Below, piece by piece: positions 32,236 through 45,171 of a stretch of DNA of 64,000 bases. This stretch comes from Calliphora vicina (lineage: Eukaryota > Arthropoda > Insecta > Diptera > Calliphoridae). Position numbers and translations under genes: made by a program. Numbering within the stretch: position 1 is the stretch's first letter; each line of letters starts with the position of its first letter. The notes below the pieces were generated by a model that was given only the letters and a program-made list of their open reading frames with translations, did not search any database and was not told the origin of the DNA. Location: contig NC_088780.1 of NCBI RefSeq assembly GCF_958450345.1, forward strand, positions 112,232,226-112,296,225, in the 5' to 3' direction.

Positions 32236-32892
32236 CAAGTAAGAAAGTATGGTCGGTCAAGCCCGACACCCTACAATAAGTAAAAGAGCAAAAACATTTT
32301 TCTTTTAAAATTTCAATAATTTATATTTTTGAGTGATTTTCGGAAGTGGGCCTTATATGAGGGCTATGACCAATTATGGACCGATCACCATGAAATTAGG
32401 TCGTGTGATTTATGTCTATATGAAAGTTTACTATGTTGAATTTTATGAGTATACCAACATTTATGCACGTTAAAGTGATTTTCGGAAGTGGGTCTATATG
32501 GGAGCTACGACTAATTATGGACCGATCGTAACAAAATTTGGTGACATGAATTTTGTGTATATAAAACTTATTTGGAGCGGAATTTGTGGAGATACATATA
32601 TAAATTAAACATTTATGACCGATAAAGACCAATTTCGAAAGGACATTTGTATGGGGGCTAGTTGAAATAATGGACCGATTTCAGCCAGTTGCTTGGTCCT
32701 TGGGCGAAAAAATAATATGTACCAAATTTTATCGAAATATCTTCAAAATTGCGACCTGTACTCTGCGCACAAGGTTTACACGAACAGCCAGCCAGATGGA
32801 CATTGTTTAATCGACTCAGAAAGTGATTCTAAGTCGATCGGTATACTTTAAGGTTATACATTATACCCTCCCCACTATGGTGAGGACTCAAC
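32236..32892 (+). repeat. Repeat family B, copy 2
   Basis: Starts AACAAGTAAGAAAGTATGGT and ends CCCTCCCCACTATGGTGA. The phrase GGACCGAT..AC..AAATT(A/T)GGT occurs twice in the interior. Closely similar to 44480-45093, including the ORF-like stretch (32396-32632 against 44581-44793, minus strand), which I regard as non-coding repeat. Confidence 0.65.
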
Positions 32893-32994
32893 AAATGTTT
32901 AATCCTCCCATAACCATTATAAAAGAGTATTATTTGTTTGGTCTTTGATAACCATTATGAATGATTTTTATTTTTTCGGTCTTCTATAGGCTAT

Positions 32995-33330
32995 AGCCAT
33001 TACAAATATTTATACTCTACACCACCATAGTGGGGAGGGCATAATGAGTTTGTGCAGATGTTTGTAACGCACAAAAATATTAGTCTAACACCCACCCCTA
33101 AGTAAACCGATCTACTCAGAATCACTTTCTGTATAATCTTTTTTTTATGTCGTTAGCGGTGTAGTGTAAAAATTTGATTTTGCCACGCCCTTCCGCCAAC
33201 ATACCGAAAATTAAAAATTTTTTACAGTATTAACCGCTGGGCTATTCTGAAGATTCCCTCAAAATTTCATCAGCCGTTTTTGATCCCATATGAAATATAC
33301 ATACATACAAACATCGGTTTTTATACCCTA
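32995..33330 (-). repeat. Repeat family B fragments, inverted
   Basis: CTACACCACCATAGTGGGGA near 33020 is the inverse of the family's right end. GTTTGTAACGCACAAAAATA follows. This is a partial, rearranged copy between copies 2 and 3. Confidence 0.5.
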
Positions 33331-33719
33331 CACCACCAGATTGGGTTAGTGCTGATGTTTGTAACGTGCAAAAATGTTGTCTCAACTCCCACCTTAAAGT
33401 ATACCAATCTGCCCATGATCACTTCCTGAGTCGCTTGTAATCAGGTCTTTAAAATGATAATTAGATGAAATTTAGTACAAGCTTTTCTATTGCCCCAAGG
33501 ACAATAGCCTCCATACGATTGCCCTTTCGAAAAACAGTTAAGCTCTCATAAATATCGTAGTTATATATGTAGATATCCAGTCCATATTCAGAACAAATTA
33601 GTTTTATATTTTGTGATGATCGGTCCATAATTAGTCATATCTCCAATATAATCATCTTCTCGGTGTAGGGTATGTAGGATGTAGGGTCGGACTTGACCAA
33701 CTATACTTTCCTACTTGTT
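33325..33719 (-). repeat. Repeat family B, copy 3 (inverted)
   Basis: It runs from TACCCTACACCACCAGAT to the family's left end in inverse, ACTATACTTTCCTACTTGTT. Directly abuts the palindromic MITE at 33727. Confidence 0.65.
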
Positions 33720-33726
33720 ATATATA

Positions 33727-33932
33727 CAGTTACTAAAGTATACGTACGATTTACTTTTTGGGACTTTTTTAAAAAATCTATATATTTAAAAATACAAGGC
33801 CTGTCTCATTCATTTACTCACTCACTCATGACTGATGAGTCAGTGAATGAATGAGTCAGGCCTTGTATTTTTAAATATATAGACTTTTAAAAAAGGCCCA
33901 AAAAGTCGATCGTACGTATACTTTAGTAACTG
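33727..33932. mobile_element. 206-bp near-perfect palindromic MITE with TGAGTCA loop
   Basis: CAGTTACTAAAGTATACGTA at the left is matched by its inverse at the right end (33913-33932), and the complementarity continues almost to the centre (arms about 100 bp). The centre near 33830 is built of TGA(G/C)TCA/TCATTCA motifs. A rearranged copy occurs at about 45080-45185 and 46130-46190, where the LINE fragment lies between its halves. Confidence 0.82.
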
Positions 33933-34165
33933 TGTGTATATATGGATTATATTATTTTTAAAGAAAATTTTAATTTAACTTTAATATATTTTTTCATACG
34001 TTTAACATGAATTTTCCTGTGATCAACTCTATTATTAGACTATAATTATAATTCTCAATAAAGAATAATCAACAAACTGTTTTGGTATAAAACGATTTTA
34101 ATTAATGTTGTGAAATCAATTAATTCAAACGATTGTTGTAAAAAATATAAATAAAATACTTTTTT

Positions 34166-35316
34166 ATACCCTTCACCTTTGTAAGAAGGGTATATATAAG
34201 TTTGTCATTCCGTTTGTAATTTCCACAATATAATTTTCCGACCCTATAAATTATATATATTCTGTAGCTCGTTTATGTATTTCTCGAATCGAAAAACTTT
34301 CCGCATGAAACGATTGAATTGCAACAAAAACAGTGTAAAATGAAACAAAATATGTTTTTTGTCGCACAAGTATTTCTGTATCTTGAATTTGCGAGAATTA
34401 TCTGTCATTTAAAAAATTTTCCAGCAATTATTGGAAGGATGTGAGAAAAAGTGTTTCTGTAACAATATTTTGAGAAAAGTTTCTCACAAGAACTGTCAAA
34501 ACAAGTCACATTTGAAATTGGTGTAAGAAAAACTAAACTAAAGTACACAAAAATGTGTTTCAAAATATTTTTTTTAAATTCAGCAGTTATAAACGTTTTG
34601 TTTTATATTTAAATGATGACAATCAATAAAACACAATTGTTATAGTTTGGCATTTTTTTTTAGCATTTCACTGTTTTGGTTTTATTATAATTTCTTTCTT
34701 TCGTTGACGTTTGTCTTGCACTTGACACTTAATTACTGGAAATATTCCAGAAGAACAGAATCTGTGTTGTCTGTTTTCGCATTCAAATACAGAAACACTT
34801 TTTTCTCGCACATCGAGAAACGATGGAATTTTTTGTTTCACACTTCATGTGAGAAGTTTTGCGATGCGAGAAATACAGAAACGAGCTACAGGATCCTTAT
34901 AGATAGCGGAGTCGATTAAGCCATGTCCGTCCATCTGTCTGTTGAAATCAACTTTCCGAAGCCCCCAAATAACTTACATACATTAATATAGGTCATTAAT
35001 ATAGACAATATGGATATCTAATGATAGATATTTCAAAGACCTTTGAAACGACGTATATAAGACCATAGTAAGTTGGACCTACAATGGGTCAAAATCAGAA
35101 AAAATATATTTTTTTTTCACCAAAAGTTTTTTTTTCGCTAAATACTGACAAAAAAAATTTTAATTAAAAAAAATGTTTTCCAAAAAATTAAAAAAACAAC
35201 TTTGGAAAAAAAAATTTTGTTTACCTAAAATATTGAAAATTGTTATTTTGAAATATAATTTGGTGAAGGGTATATAAGATTCGGCACAACCGAATATAGC
35301 TCTCTTACTTGTTTAA
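34166..35316. repeat. Repeat family F (ACCCTTCACC...GAAGGGTATATAAGATTCGG)
   Basis: The left end TATACCCTTCACCTTTG and the right end GAAGGGTATATAAGATTCGG, then CCGAATATAGCTCTCTTACTTG, delimit a dispersed repeat. It is interrupted by the element at 34262-34891; the sequence either side (TATATATTCTG / GGATCCTTATAGATAG) is contiguous when that insert is removed. No real ORF. Confidence 0.6.
34262..34891. mobile_element. 630-bp TIR element inserted in repeat F
   Basis: The left terminus CTGTAGCTCGTTTATGTATT and the inverted right terminus differ at one of the first 25 positions. Motifs of the TIR (TTTCTG, CGAGAAA) recur inside. Target duplication is uncertain (at most CWG). The ORF at 34647-34919 reads out of the element and is probably not a gene. 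Confidence 0.7.
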
Positions 35317-35319
35317 TTA

Positions 35320-36480
35320 AATATTTGTTGTTTTATATACATACATAAAAATAATTTATTATGCGTGATGGTGTTTCCATTTACAGTTTAAAAACATAAT
35401 TCGTTACAAAACTATTTTTTTTTTTTATTTAACAGCACTAATAGATATGTGGTATGAAATCAACTGATTTTGATAATATTTAATAAGTTATCCCAAAACC
35501 GAAATCAACTTTTGACCGTTGAGTCAGTTGTCTGTTGAAATCCATTTTAAAAATCCCCCAAATATCTTTCATACATGATTGATACATCAATATATCCGCT
35601 TTAGTCTAACATAAGTTGCTATTTCAAATCGAGAAAAACGGCTCACAAATGGCCGTGACTACCTCGATTTTTTCACCAATTTTCCACAAAATTTTTTTTA
35701 ACAAACATTTGTTTTTTATACCAAAAATAATTTTTAATATCACTCCTTACTTATATTTAAATTTGACATCTCTTTAGAAATTATTTTGAAAACTTAACTC
35801 TTCCAGTATTGATTTAATATTTGTCAATCGATTCCACTGTGTATTGGATTTCACTTGGCATGGAAGGTCTAAAATGTTGCTTATTTATTCAATAGAAAAT
35901 ATCAACATTGAAAAAAACAAAAAACAATGAAAACCAGAATTAAAACAAACACAAATAGTTTTTCCTCTGCATTTCTAAATAAAATAACTGACCAGAAATA
36001 ATAAATAAACACGAAAAATATATTGCTAAACCACTAATTGAGTTTAAAATACTGGTGTTGGCTGAGCATTTGTCCAGCAATACTACATTGCTGCATGCAG
36101 TATTTGCTTTTAACAAAGCTCTTAAAGTTTGGAAAATTTAGCAAAGTAACTATTTGTATTAAGCTTATGATAATTAAGATGTTGATATTCAAGATAATGA
36201 AGTTAAATTTAATAACGATGTAGTGCATGACTTGAAAATAAAAATAGAAAAACCTTAAAAATTTAATATATAAAATATATTGTGCATTTATTGTCCAAGG
36301 CCTAACTCAATTTTTTTTTATATTTGAAAATTATGTTTTTTTTTTATTCAAAGAAATTGTTTGCCCGGCAAAGTAAAAAATGTGATGAAAAAAGAGAGAG
36401 TATTTTTATTTAACAATTTTATTTTGTTTTGTTTTTAGCAATTTAAAATTTAACTAAACATCGGCTCTAGTATTTGTTCT
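35320..36480. other. A+T-rich intergenic DNA
   Basis: No gene or clear element boundary seen; a short stretch near 35460-35620 resembles repeat F-type wording (TTGAAATC...CCCCAAATA). Confidence 0.4.
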
Positions 36481-36499
36481 GTGTGCAAATGTGTTAATT

Positions 36500-36643
36500 A
36501 TAAAAAAAATTGCAGTTTGCATTCGCCAGTCATCCGTTTGTGGAAAAAAGTGAAATTTTGTTTTGGATAGAAAAATATTTAATTTTGTTTATTGCTAAAA
36601 TATTTTAAGTGTTGTACGTACTTTGTGCATGGAAATAGTGAGT
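36500..36643 (+). other. Possible first exon: start codon plus splice donor
   Basis: A 5' UTR-like stretch (CATTCGCCAGTCATCCG near 36520, GTGAAATTTTG) leads to ATGGAAATA at 36629-36637, followed at once by GTGAGT, a consensus donor. A gene could start here with a very short first coding exon. No second exon was identified in the window, so this is a weak call. Confidence 0.2.
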
Positions 36644-37096
36644 TTAGTTTTCATATTTTTGATTTGGATTTCAAGTGTCGTAAAAACGAAATTTCAATTA
36701 ATAATTGTTGATATGTACATGTTTTACATCTAAATAGATGGGAACTCAAGCTTGAACTTTAAATTGACAGGTGTGGCCTACAACAGACACTCATTAGGTA
36801 ATTATTTAGAAATTGTTTCAGAAGACGAAACAAAAGAAAAAACACATGTATTTATAAAAAACTGTATATACTTTATACCAAAATGGAATGCTCTAACAAT
36901 AGTATGACTTTTCTTGCTCATTTTGGATTTTCGATGCTCTCATGGTCTCTATCAAACATTTTCTGACATCGATACCGAAATAAAAATCATAAAATTACAT
37001 ACATATGTATCTGAAATCCAAAATTTTACATTTACAAAACTTCTTTTAAACGAAATTTAAAAAATATTTTGTCGATTCAAATCAAAGCTAAATAAT

Positions 37097-38107
37097 GACA
37101 CGGTGCAACGATGGAAAAAGACCTAGCGTGTGTTATAGGTCTTGCTGAGTACATTACAAATTGTGTCTAAAAATTTCAGAAACACCCTCAAATTTAGAAG
37201 TTATTCTAAAAAAACCGTTTTCAGTGATGTTCGTCAACTTATCGATCTGTAACTCAGTCACTTTTTGTCCGACTTTTAATTTTTGAACGTGTTTGGAAAG
37301 AAAACATATTACGCTTTAAAATGACATGAATTTATTAACACGTTTGTAAGTTATAAGTATTGTTTTGGTTAAGAATATCTAAAAACAAAACAAAATTTAT
37401 CAACTTTTTTGATTTCAGTCGCTTTTTATTGATTATTTTGATATGGAAGCTTATAAAAATGTATATCAATATATAAAGAAAAATTTAGTTCTTAACAAGA
37501 CATGGTTTTAATTTTTCAAATCGGATGAAAACTGTAAAAGTTATTCAACTTTTCATTAATACCTTTCTTAGTATTTTCTCCCCTAGCGCATATGAATAAA
37601 AAAAAAACAAAAAACTATACAAAAAAGAATATTTGTAAAATTTTTATTTACAAGGTAAATTTTTTTGAACTTTTTTCGAAAAAGTTGAATAACTTTTGCA
37701 AGTATAAACCGATTTTAATAAGTAATGTCCCGTTTTTGTCTACATAAAATTGTCTTTAAAACAATGTGGAAAAAAATTTTGGTTTTCGTAGAAAAAATTT
37801 AAAATAACTATTGTTGAATTTGAAAAATTACGAAGAAAATAAAAAAAAATTTAAACATTTTATAAAAACTTAAACGATTTCTTGGAATATACATACATTT
37901 TATACATAGATACAAAGAAAGCTTAATTCTTTGTCTATTCATAATTGTTTAAAATTTTCAAATCGGTCTAAAAATGTGTGAGTTAGAGGTACTTGAGGGT
38001 GTTTCAAAATCTTTGAAAAGGGTTTATTATGTCCTCACCTAGGGGTATAACCCCCATTAGGTCGCTTTTCAAGTTCTTACAAAAAGTGTCATTTTGTAGC
38101 AGAGTGT
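37097..38107. mobile_element. Candidate TIR element, about 1 kb
   Basis: CACGGTGCAACGATGG on the left faces the inverse of CACTCTGCTACAAAATG on the right. Further in, GAAACACCCTCAA (37178) faces TTGAGGGTGTTTC (38003), and other inner matches (AAATCGG, AAAAGTTGAATAACTTTTG) are symmetrical. The boundaries and the target duplication are not certain. No ORF. Confidence 0.45.
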
Positions 38108-38129
38108 GATTAACAAATAATAGTGTTAT

Positions 38130-38680
38130 AATCGGTTGTGCCCCAACTTTTTTATACCCACCTTCAAAATGTGACAATAAAATATTTTTCTGATATAGGG
38201 GTTATATAGGTAGTAGGATATGAACCGATTGCCACAAAAATTGGTAGAAAGATTTAGTTTCATATAAAACATGTTTATATTCAATTTCATCACGATATTA
38301 ATTATTAAAAAACAATTATCTATGTTCAAGTCATTTCCTTGGGTGGCACGTTGTAAGGGGACTAGGGAGAAATAATGCCCGATTATCGCCATACTTTACA
38401 GTATAATTTCTGATTACTTAGAACTAATTTGCGCAAAATTTTATAAGGATTGCCGCATAATCAACATTTATGACTGTTCAAACAGTATTCCGGAAGGACA
38501 TTTTTACGGGAGCTAGGTGAAATCAGAAACAAACCTTATCAACAGAGAGTATTTGTGGGCAATTTTCGACAGACAGACGAACATAGCTAGATCGTCTTAG
38601 AATTTCATAAGGATCCAGAATATATATTTTATTGGTCTGCGATGAATATTTCGATGTGTTTACAAAGGGAATGATAAAAT
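38130..38680 (+). repeat. Repeat family C copy
   Basis: TTTTATACCCACCTTCAAAA at the left, then GATATGAACCGATTGCCACA, GGATTGCCGCATAATCAACA, GACAGACAGACGAACAT and GCGATGAATATTTCGATGTG. The copy at 42430-43000 is in inverse orientation. Confidence 0.6.
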
Positions 38681-39850
38681 CATCTTTTTTGATGGTGATT
38701 ATAGTAATTAAAATTTTAACGGTTATAAATTTTATGGGTTATCCATTTGAAATTTGGAAATTCTGTTTTTGGTCACATAGTAACATTTTAGTGTTTTCTC
38801 CTATTCAAATCATCTTGAAAAAAAGTTTCTAGAGTTTTTGTATTTTTAATTCGTGGTTGCCATATGAAATTTCGTTAAAAAAAATATATGATTTTTTTGT
38901 ATATAAAATCTATTTTAAAATATTGCAACTTTGACCCAAAATAAAATGTTTAATTTTAAATTAATAATTTTTTGCATATGTGGTTAAATTTTTTTAAAAA
39001 AAAGGAATGTAGCCACTGCGGTTTATTTAAACTTTTGTTTCAAGAATGTTGTTTGAAGCTAACAAATTCTTTTTTTCCACAAACATTCCTCCTACACATG
39101 TTTACCATAAGGTTGCCCATTCCACTGTTTAAAATTTTACTGTTTTCATTCATATTCACTCCTCTCTAAATTCTAAATGGAAGCCAACATACAATCATCA
39201 TTATACTCGTAATGCGCTCTAATAATTAAAAACCTAAATTACACAAAATTCCGGAAAGAAACGTATTCCCCATACACACAGTGATTATTACATCGTTTTT
39301 TATATGTCGCTGTTAATTATTCAAAGAACAACTATGAATACGAAGCAGTATTCGTATTAAAAACTAAAATAATTGAAGAAAAACATGAATTTCTTGAAAC
39401 TGAATTCAAAAAAAAAATCTTGATAAAAAATATTATTATAAAGAAGCAAAAAGAGCTGAAATAAAATAGTTAGTTGAAAACAAAGCTTATCTACTAATTA
39501 AACACACTTAACGTTAAGTTCGTTTTCCAAAAGACAGAAATTGGAAGTAGTATATTCTAATTTAGTCATTACTTGCAATTTTTAAGTTCATTATATTTAG
39601 ATATTTACTATTGTTAATTTAGTTAGAGACAAATTTGTACATGGAATGCTTAATTAATGTTTCTTGTAAACTCACGCCCTTCTGTAATCAAATGTTTTAT
39701 CAGCTTTTAGTGAATTTTAATGCACCTTTTGGATTGTTGCATTATTTGTTTAAGTGATAGTAATTTAAATTTATGCATTTTATTATTTACTGCATAGTGG
39801 TGCATAATGAAAATATGCTGGAAATAAATTTGATGTTTCCCTTTTTTTCG
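38681..39850. other. A+T-rich intergenic DNA
   Basis: No gene seen. Short ORFs (38972-39169) lack motifs. Confidence 0.4.
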
Positions 39851-39854
39851 ATAC

Positions 39855-39990
39855 ACTTAGTAGTGGAGTATTTGTGGTATAGAAAAAAAGAGGGAAATAA
39901 ATATGTAACTTCTAAACCCTTAGTCCAATTTGAATGAAATTTGACATGTGCAAAAAAGTGTTGTCGAGTTTAAATCTTGAATATTGACCA
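39855..39990. repeat. Repeat family D copy
   Basis: TATAGAAAAAAAGAGGGAA and ACTTCTAAACCCTTAG match 25640-25790 in opposite orientation. The region to the right (40000-40980) is A+T-rich with no recognised element. Confidence 0.45.
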
Positions 39991-41036
39991 GGGGTGCGGC
40001 CAGGGGTCTTCGTCTGTATTCCGATTTCAAAAATTGCATATTTAGAATTTCCTCACGAGCACTACAAAATACCTGCTCGTAGCTATCAATTATCTCTTAT
40101 AACTTAGGAGATATTCGCATTTGAAAATTTAATTTTCAATATTTTTTCCCACCCTACTCCAGGTTTTTGATAACAGCGGGACCAAATATTTTCCGATTTT
40201 CTCCATTTTCCTTTTATTGAACTAAAAAATAATGCAGATGTCAAACAAAAAAATTACTGTTTAAAAATCGTGACTGGCTTCAAAGTTATATGTATTTAAA
40301 TTTAAAAATTTTAAAAATGCGATTTTTCGCTTGTTTTTGCGAAAAAAAGTATTTGTTTTCTTTTTAAGTTATCTAAAAAAGATGTATAAGTTATTAATAG
40401 TTTTTGAATAGCTAAAGCATCAAATATTTTAAATGAAAACAAATTTGAAAATTTTTGATTCCGTGTGGTGGACAATTTCCATCCAAAAAACTCCTATTTT
40501 TTATGAAAAATTCAACATTAGGGAAAAAATTCTCAAATCGCATAGTCGATATTAAAATATAGTAATCCATTTTAGATAACAAAAATGTTCTTAATTATTT
40601 TGTAAAGGATTCCAATAACCCCGCCTCTGGTATGGATATTATAGCAAAAAAAATCCCATTTTTGAGATTTTCAACACTTTTTTTGGGAATTTCGGTATTC
40701 CTGATTACAAATTTAAAAATTTGTTTTAATTTTTTCATTTTCAATAGAATAATCTATATAACTGTAAAATTTTATTAAAAAAATATTCATAAATATAAAT
40801 TTAATTTCAATTTGAAAAATTTGTATTTTTGCAAAAACTCAATAAAAAGAATTTTTTGTCATATTTATCAAAAAAGCATTCCATGAATTTTTTAATTATC
40901 AAAAGTTGTATATATTTTTGAAAAATAGACAAAACCCCTATCCATTGATATATAATATCGACCTTATATTTGTACATTTCTAATTATTTAGGGAAAACTT
41001 GCGAAATCTTCTTTCAAGATCTCTTCGATTCAATTC

Positions 41037-41330
41037 GTATGTTATCAAATTTCCTTGCATTTGGATGAATCCTGCTGCACCCAGTAATTTTGCCAGCTCT
41101 TGCTGAGTTTGATCTTCATGAAGTAATGCCTCCAATTCTTGGTATTCCAAATTTTTTTTTGGCTGACTTTGTCTTCCGTGTCAAAATCACCACTTCTGAA
41201 CCATCTATTATACGTTGAAATCGATATAACATAAGCTTTGTTGAGCAATCGGAGTGATTTTATTCAAATTAAAGTAAAGCAAAACTTCCAGCATTTGACG
41301 CTTTTTTGGCACAAAATTCGACATTTTCGA
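41037..41330 (-). pseudogene. Mariner transposase relic 2 (N-terminal part)
   Basis: From an ATG near 41323 on the minus strand: MSNFVPKKRQMLEVLLYFNL, then a helix-turn-helix region (KITPIAQQSL), then frame-shifted QELEALL and QTQQELAKLLG pieces typical of the mariner paired DNA-binding domain. The catalytic part is absent. Confidence 0.7.
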
Positions 41331-41887
41331 AGCAAAAAAAACTTTGTTGTTTACACTATAATGTTCAATAACTAAGTGAGAATAAATGACAGATATACAT
41401 ATACCCTTCTAAATGACATATAAGTTATTAAAAACAAAATACGCGTTCAAAAGACACGCCATCTATGGTAAATCTAGCATTTTTAAGTCATACAGCCAAT
41501 AAATCCCCAGGTCCTTCAAGAATTTATAATATCTACCAGGGTACAAATTCAATTGCAATATATTAATGAACAAAACCTTTTATTGAATATTATATATTCA
41601 TGAAATACCCTAATGTGTTCTAAATACATCATTTTAGAGTTTTATGAGCTCGGATGCTGGAAATTTTTTTTTTTCGAATAATAAATTTTGGTTTAAAAAA
41701 AGACAAAGGCCTTTGTAATATCCTTCATTTGATATACATACTCTCTATACAGAAATTAGTATCCAAGATATTTATAAAATCGCGATCATACACACAGCCA
41801 TTTATGGACCGAGATGGCTGATTTACAATACCAAAATGCTTGTATTCTCTGGGTGTAATTTGTACATTTTAAGCGAAAGTAGGAATC

Positions 41888-42063
41888 ATAGATGACAGCT
41901 AGATAGGAAACTGAGAGCCAAAAACCTATGGCTGTCGTCAAAAACATAATTCATGAGAATGTATTGCAATGTATTTTGTTATTGTATCTTCCACATGTGG
42001 AGAGTAATTTTGTTTAATTTCATTGACATTTCTCTCTCCTTCCCTTCTATGTATTTATTCTGT
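41888..42063 (+). repeat. Repeat family G, copy 1
   Basis: ACTGAGAGCCAAAAACCTA and ATGAGAATGTATTGCAATGT recur at 61958-62151 with the same order and spacing, over about 180 bp. Non-coding, class unknown. Confidence 0.55.
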
Positions 42064-42102
42064 GGTAGGGATTGGGAAAAACACTGATAAATATTATCTA
42101 AT

Positions 42103-42262
42103 ATATGGGAGATTTCATGTCAAGTGAACCAACTTTTGAAATCGATGTCTTCCGATCGTGAGGAAATTTGTACCAAGGTTAGTTCTATTGGATAGTAATA
42201 TAGACACAATTTATCAACAAGATCGGTCAAGAACTCTTCAATCTTTCGAAAAAAAAAATATA
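42103..42262. mobile_element. Foldback terminus fragment
   Basis: GGGAGATTTCATGTCAAGTG at 42107, then the rest of the foldback terminal sequence (GAAATCGATGTCTTCCGATC) to about 42235. The fragment then jumps to the CTTTCGAAAAAAAAA part and breaks off, so the repeat units and the other end are missing. A solo, internally deleted terminus. Confidence 0.75.
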
Positions 42263-42429
42263 TTTTTGACTTTTTTTAAAGAAAATATAAGTGATTACGG
42301 ATTATCGTCCTTTTTACATTTGGAACACTATTTACAGACTTATAGCCATGTTTATGTTGCACTATATATGTGTTTATTTCACAATATGTGCGTAAATAAT
42401 ACAGTGCTTTGGATCATAAATCCAAACAG

Positions 42430-43000
42430 ACCACTTTTTTATATCCACCATTGATTTTGTCATTCTGTTTGTAACACATCGAAATATTCATCTTAGACCA
42501 CAGAAGAATATATATGATGTATCCTATGATGCATCCTTCTACGACGATCTAGCTAATTCCGTCTGTCTGTCTATCTGTCTGTCTGTTCAAAACACGATAG
42601 GGACCACGAAAGGAGCTAGTTGGTTGAAATTTTCCACTGCCTGTGAAAATTTTCTAGCAGGGTTTGTTAGCTATTAAAAATGGGAAATATCAGTCAATAA
42701 TTTCACCTAGCCCCCATACAAATGTCCCCCCGGAATATTGTTTGAACAGTCATAAATAGGTTGATTATGCGGCAATCCTAATAGAATTATACACACATTA
42801 GAAATTATACTGTAAGGTATGGAGAAAATCGGACAAAATTTGTCCATAGTCCCCATACAAGATCCCCCCTCAAAACTTCAACATTCATAATTCTCTTATA
42901 ATAATTAATATCGTGATGAAATTGAACATGAACAAGTTTTATATGAACATAAATCTTTCTACCAACTATTGTGAGGATCGGTTCATAATTTACCCTACCC
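42430..43000 (-). repeat. Repeat family C copy (inverted)
   Basis: TTTTATATCCACCATTGATT on the left and TGAGGATCGGTTCATAATTT on the right enclose the family phrases in inverse, for example GGTTGATTATGCGGCAATCC. A (GTCT)n microsatellite, CTGTCTGTCTATCTGTCTGT, lies near 42563. Confidence 0.6.
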
Positions 43001-43714
43001 TAACGGAGTCAACAAACAAAAAACTATTTATGGCCAAACTCCCATTTGAATTTTTAAGTGCACATAAGTATTACAATTATCTTTTTTCTTTGTAGCACAG
43101 TGTAAGCAACTTGTGAAATTCTAGTCAAATATTTACTAGCAGAATCTGTGTGTAAATAATCATTAGAAGACAAGCATTTCATCATTGTAACCATGGAGGT
43201 ATGAATGCTTCATAAGATGAATTGACTTGTTATCATTCGTACTTGTGGAAAATTTCTAACATGAAATTAATTTAGTTTTGGACAGACAGACATTCACAGA
43301 AACAGAGAAAAGCAACAGATTTGCTATTTGTTTCGGCCTCGTTAAGGGAAAGTTGTTTGAATTAGGTTTGTTTATACATATTTATTCATTCATTTATTTA
43401 TTTGTTAAAACACACGCATTTACTCACATACGCTTAGTATGAGCGTATTAAAATTTATGTTGTTAATATTACCTAATTACACATTTAGACAGAAGATGTT
43501 GAATTGTCTTAATGGTGTTTGGTTTGTAATTTATTAACATCTTAATTACCAGAATATTTACACTTAGTCAAGATTTTGCATAGTTATGTAATGCAATGTA
43601 ATGTAAAATTGGCTCATTATTGTGTGTCTCAATTAAAAGGATGGATGGATGGATGATGAGTAGGGTTTATAATTGATAAACATTTTATTTTATTCCATTT
43701 TCTTAATAACACTG

Positions 43715-44340
43715 TCCAACAATGTGAGACTTTTTGATTGGAACAGAATAGCGACCCTATAATTCTAAACTTATAGTCCAGCTGGTCTGAGTTTTTTTTA
43801 CAGATGGTCAAAGTTTTAACTTTTTGATCGAAAGCAGCATTATACTAAATATAAAAATATGTTGTAAGTTAATGTCTGAGAGAATTCTTATTGTAAGAGT
43901 TATGTTGTGGAATTTTATGGGGATCATTTTTGTGGAAGATCTTACCCCTCTAGTTCTTCTCTTTAGGGATCAATTTGACCCTTTTTCGAGAAAATCAAAA
44001 AAAGTCTTTTCAAATAGGACATTCATTTATGGATTAAAATAGTCTACGAAAATATTTGCCGGAAAATTTTAGTGGGGGTCACCAAAAGATACCAAAGTTG
44101 TAAATAAAGCTCTTTACGCTTAATTAGCAGAAAAAATCGCCAAAATCCATTTATGATCCGAATGAGCTGAAACTTAAAATATAAATAGAGATATTTAGGT
44201 TTTATTTATTTTTGATTTTGCTTAATTTTTTTGATATGGCGGGTCTACACGGATCCAAAGTTGGAAACATGTAAAAATGGCCATATTTTACGATGTTCTT
44301 TTTGAAAGCAATTATGCAGTCGTTTAATTAAAAATTATAG
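43715..44340. repeat. Repeat family E, half copy
   Basis: CCAGCTGGTCTGAGTTTTTT and GTTAATGTCTGAGAGAATTC align with the left part of 26735-27830. The right inverted arm is missing. Confidence 0.6.
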
Positions 44341-44479
44341 TTTTAAAAAATTTTCAATGATTTGTTATACAAGAATAGACTTAAACAGATGTTACAAATT
44401 TAATTATACTTCGGTGAATCCACACTTCGAATTTAATTATTTTACACCAATATAATTAAAATTTCCTACATCCGAATCG

Positions 44480-45093
44480 AGATCTGTCCTATTCCAGTGG
44501 TTCTTATATGGGGCTATGACCAATTATGGACCGATCACAATGAAATTAGGTCGTGTGATTTATGTCTATATTAAAGTTAACTATGTTGAATTTTGTGTGT
44601 TTACCAACATTTTTAAGCGATTTATGCACGTTAAAGTGATTTTCGGAAGCGGGTCTATATGGGAGCTATGACTAATTATGGGCCGATCGTAACAAAATTT
44701 AGTGACATGAATTTTGTGTATATAAAACTTATTTGGAGCGAAATTTGTGGAGATACATATATAAATTAAACATTTATGACCGATAAAGTCCAATTTCGGG
44801 AGGACATTTGTATGGGGGCTAGGTGAAATAATGGACTGATTTCAGCCAGTTTCAATAGGCTTGGTCCTTGAGCCGAAAAAGTAATAGGTACCAAATTTCA
44901 TCGAAATATCTTCAAAATTGGGACCTGCGCACAAGGTTTACATGGATAGCCAGCCAGCCGACCAGACGGACGGACGGACGTACATCGTTTAATCGACTCA
45001 GAAAGTGATTCTAAGTCGATCGGTATTTTTGGGCGTTACAAACATCTGTACAAACGCATAATACCCTCCCCACTATGGTGGTGTAGGGTATAA
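44480..45093 (+). repeat. Repeat family B, copy 4
   Basis: Near-parallel to 32340-32892, ending CCACTATGGTGGTGTAGGGT. It is directly followed by the arm of the palindromic MITE (TACAAGGCCTGACTCA). Confidence 0.65.
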
Positions 45094-45171
45094 ATACAAG
45101 GCCTGACTCACTCACTAATGAGTCAGTGAGCGACTAATGAAAGAGTCAGGCCTTGTATTTTTAAATATTTA

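Noticed and set aside
32396..44793. Similar minus-strand ORFs at 32396-32632 and 44581-44793 (FIGHKCLIYICISTN...)
   Set aside because: Both lie inside copies of dispersed repeat family B. Shared sequence is due to the repeat; no start context, domain or codon bias supports coding.
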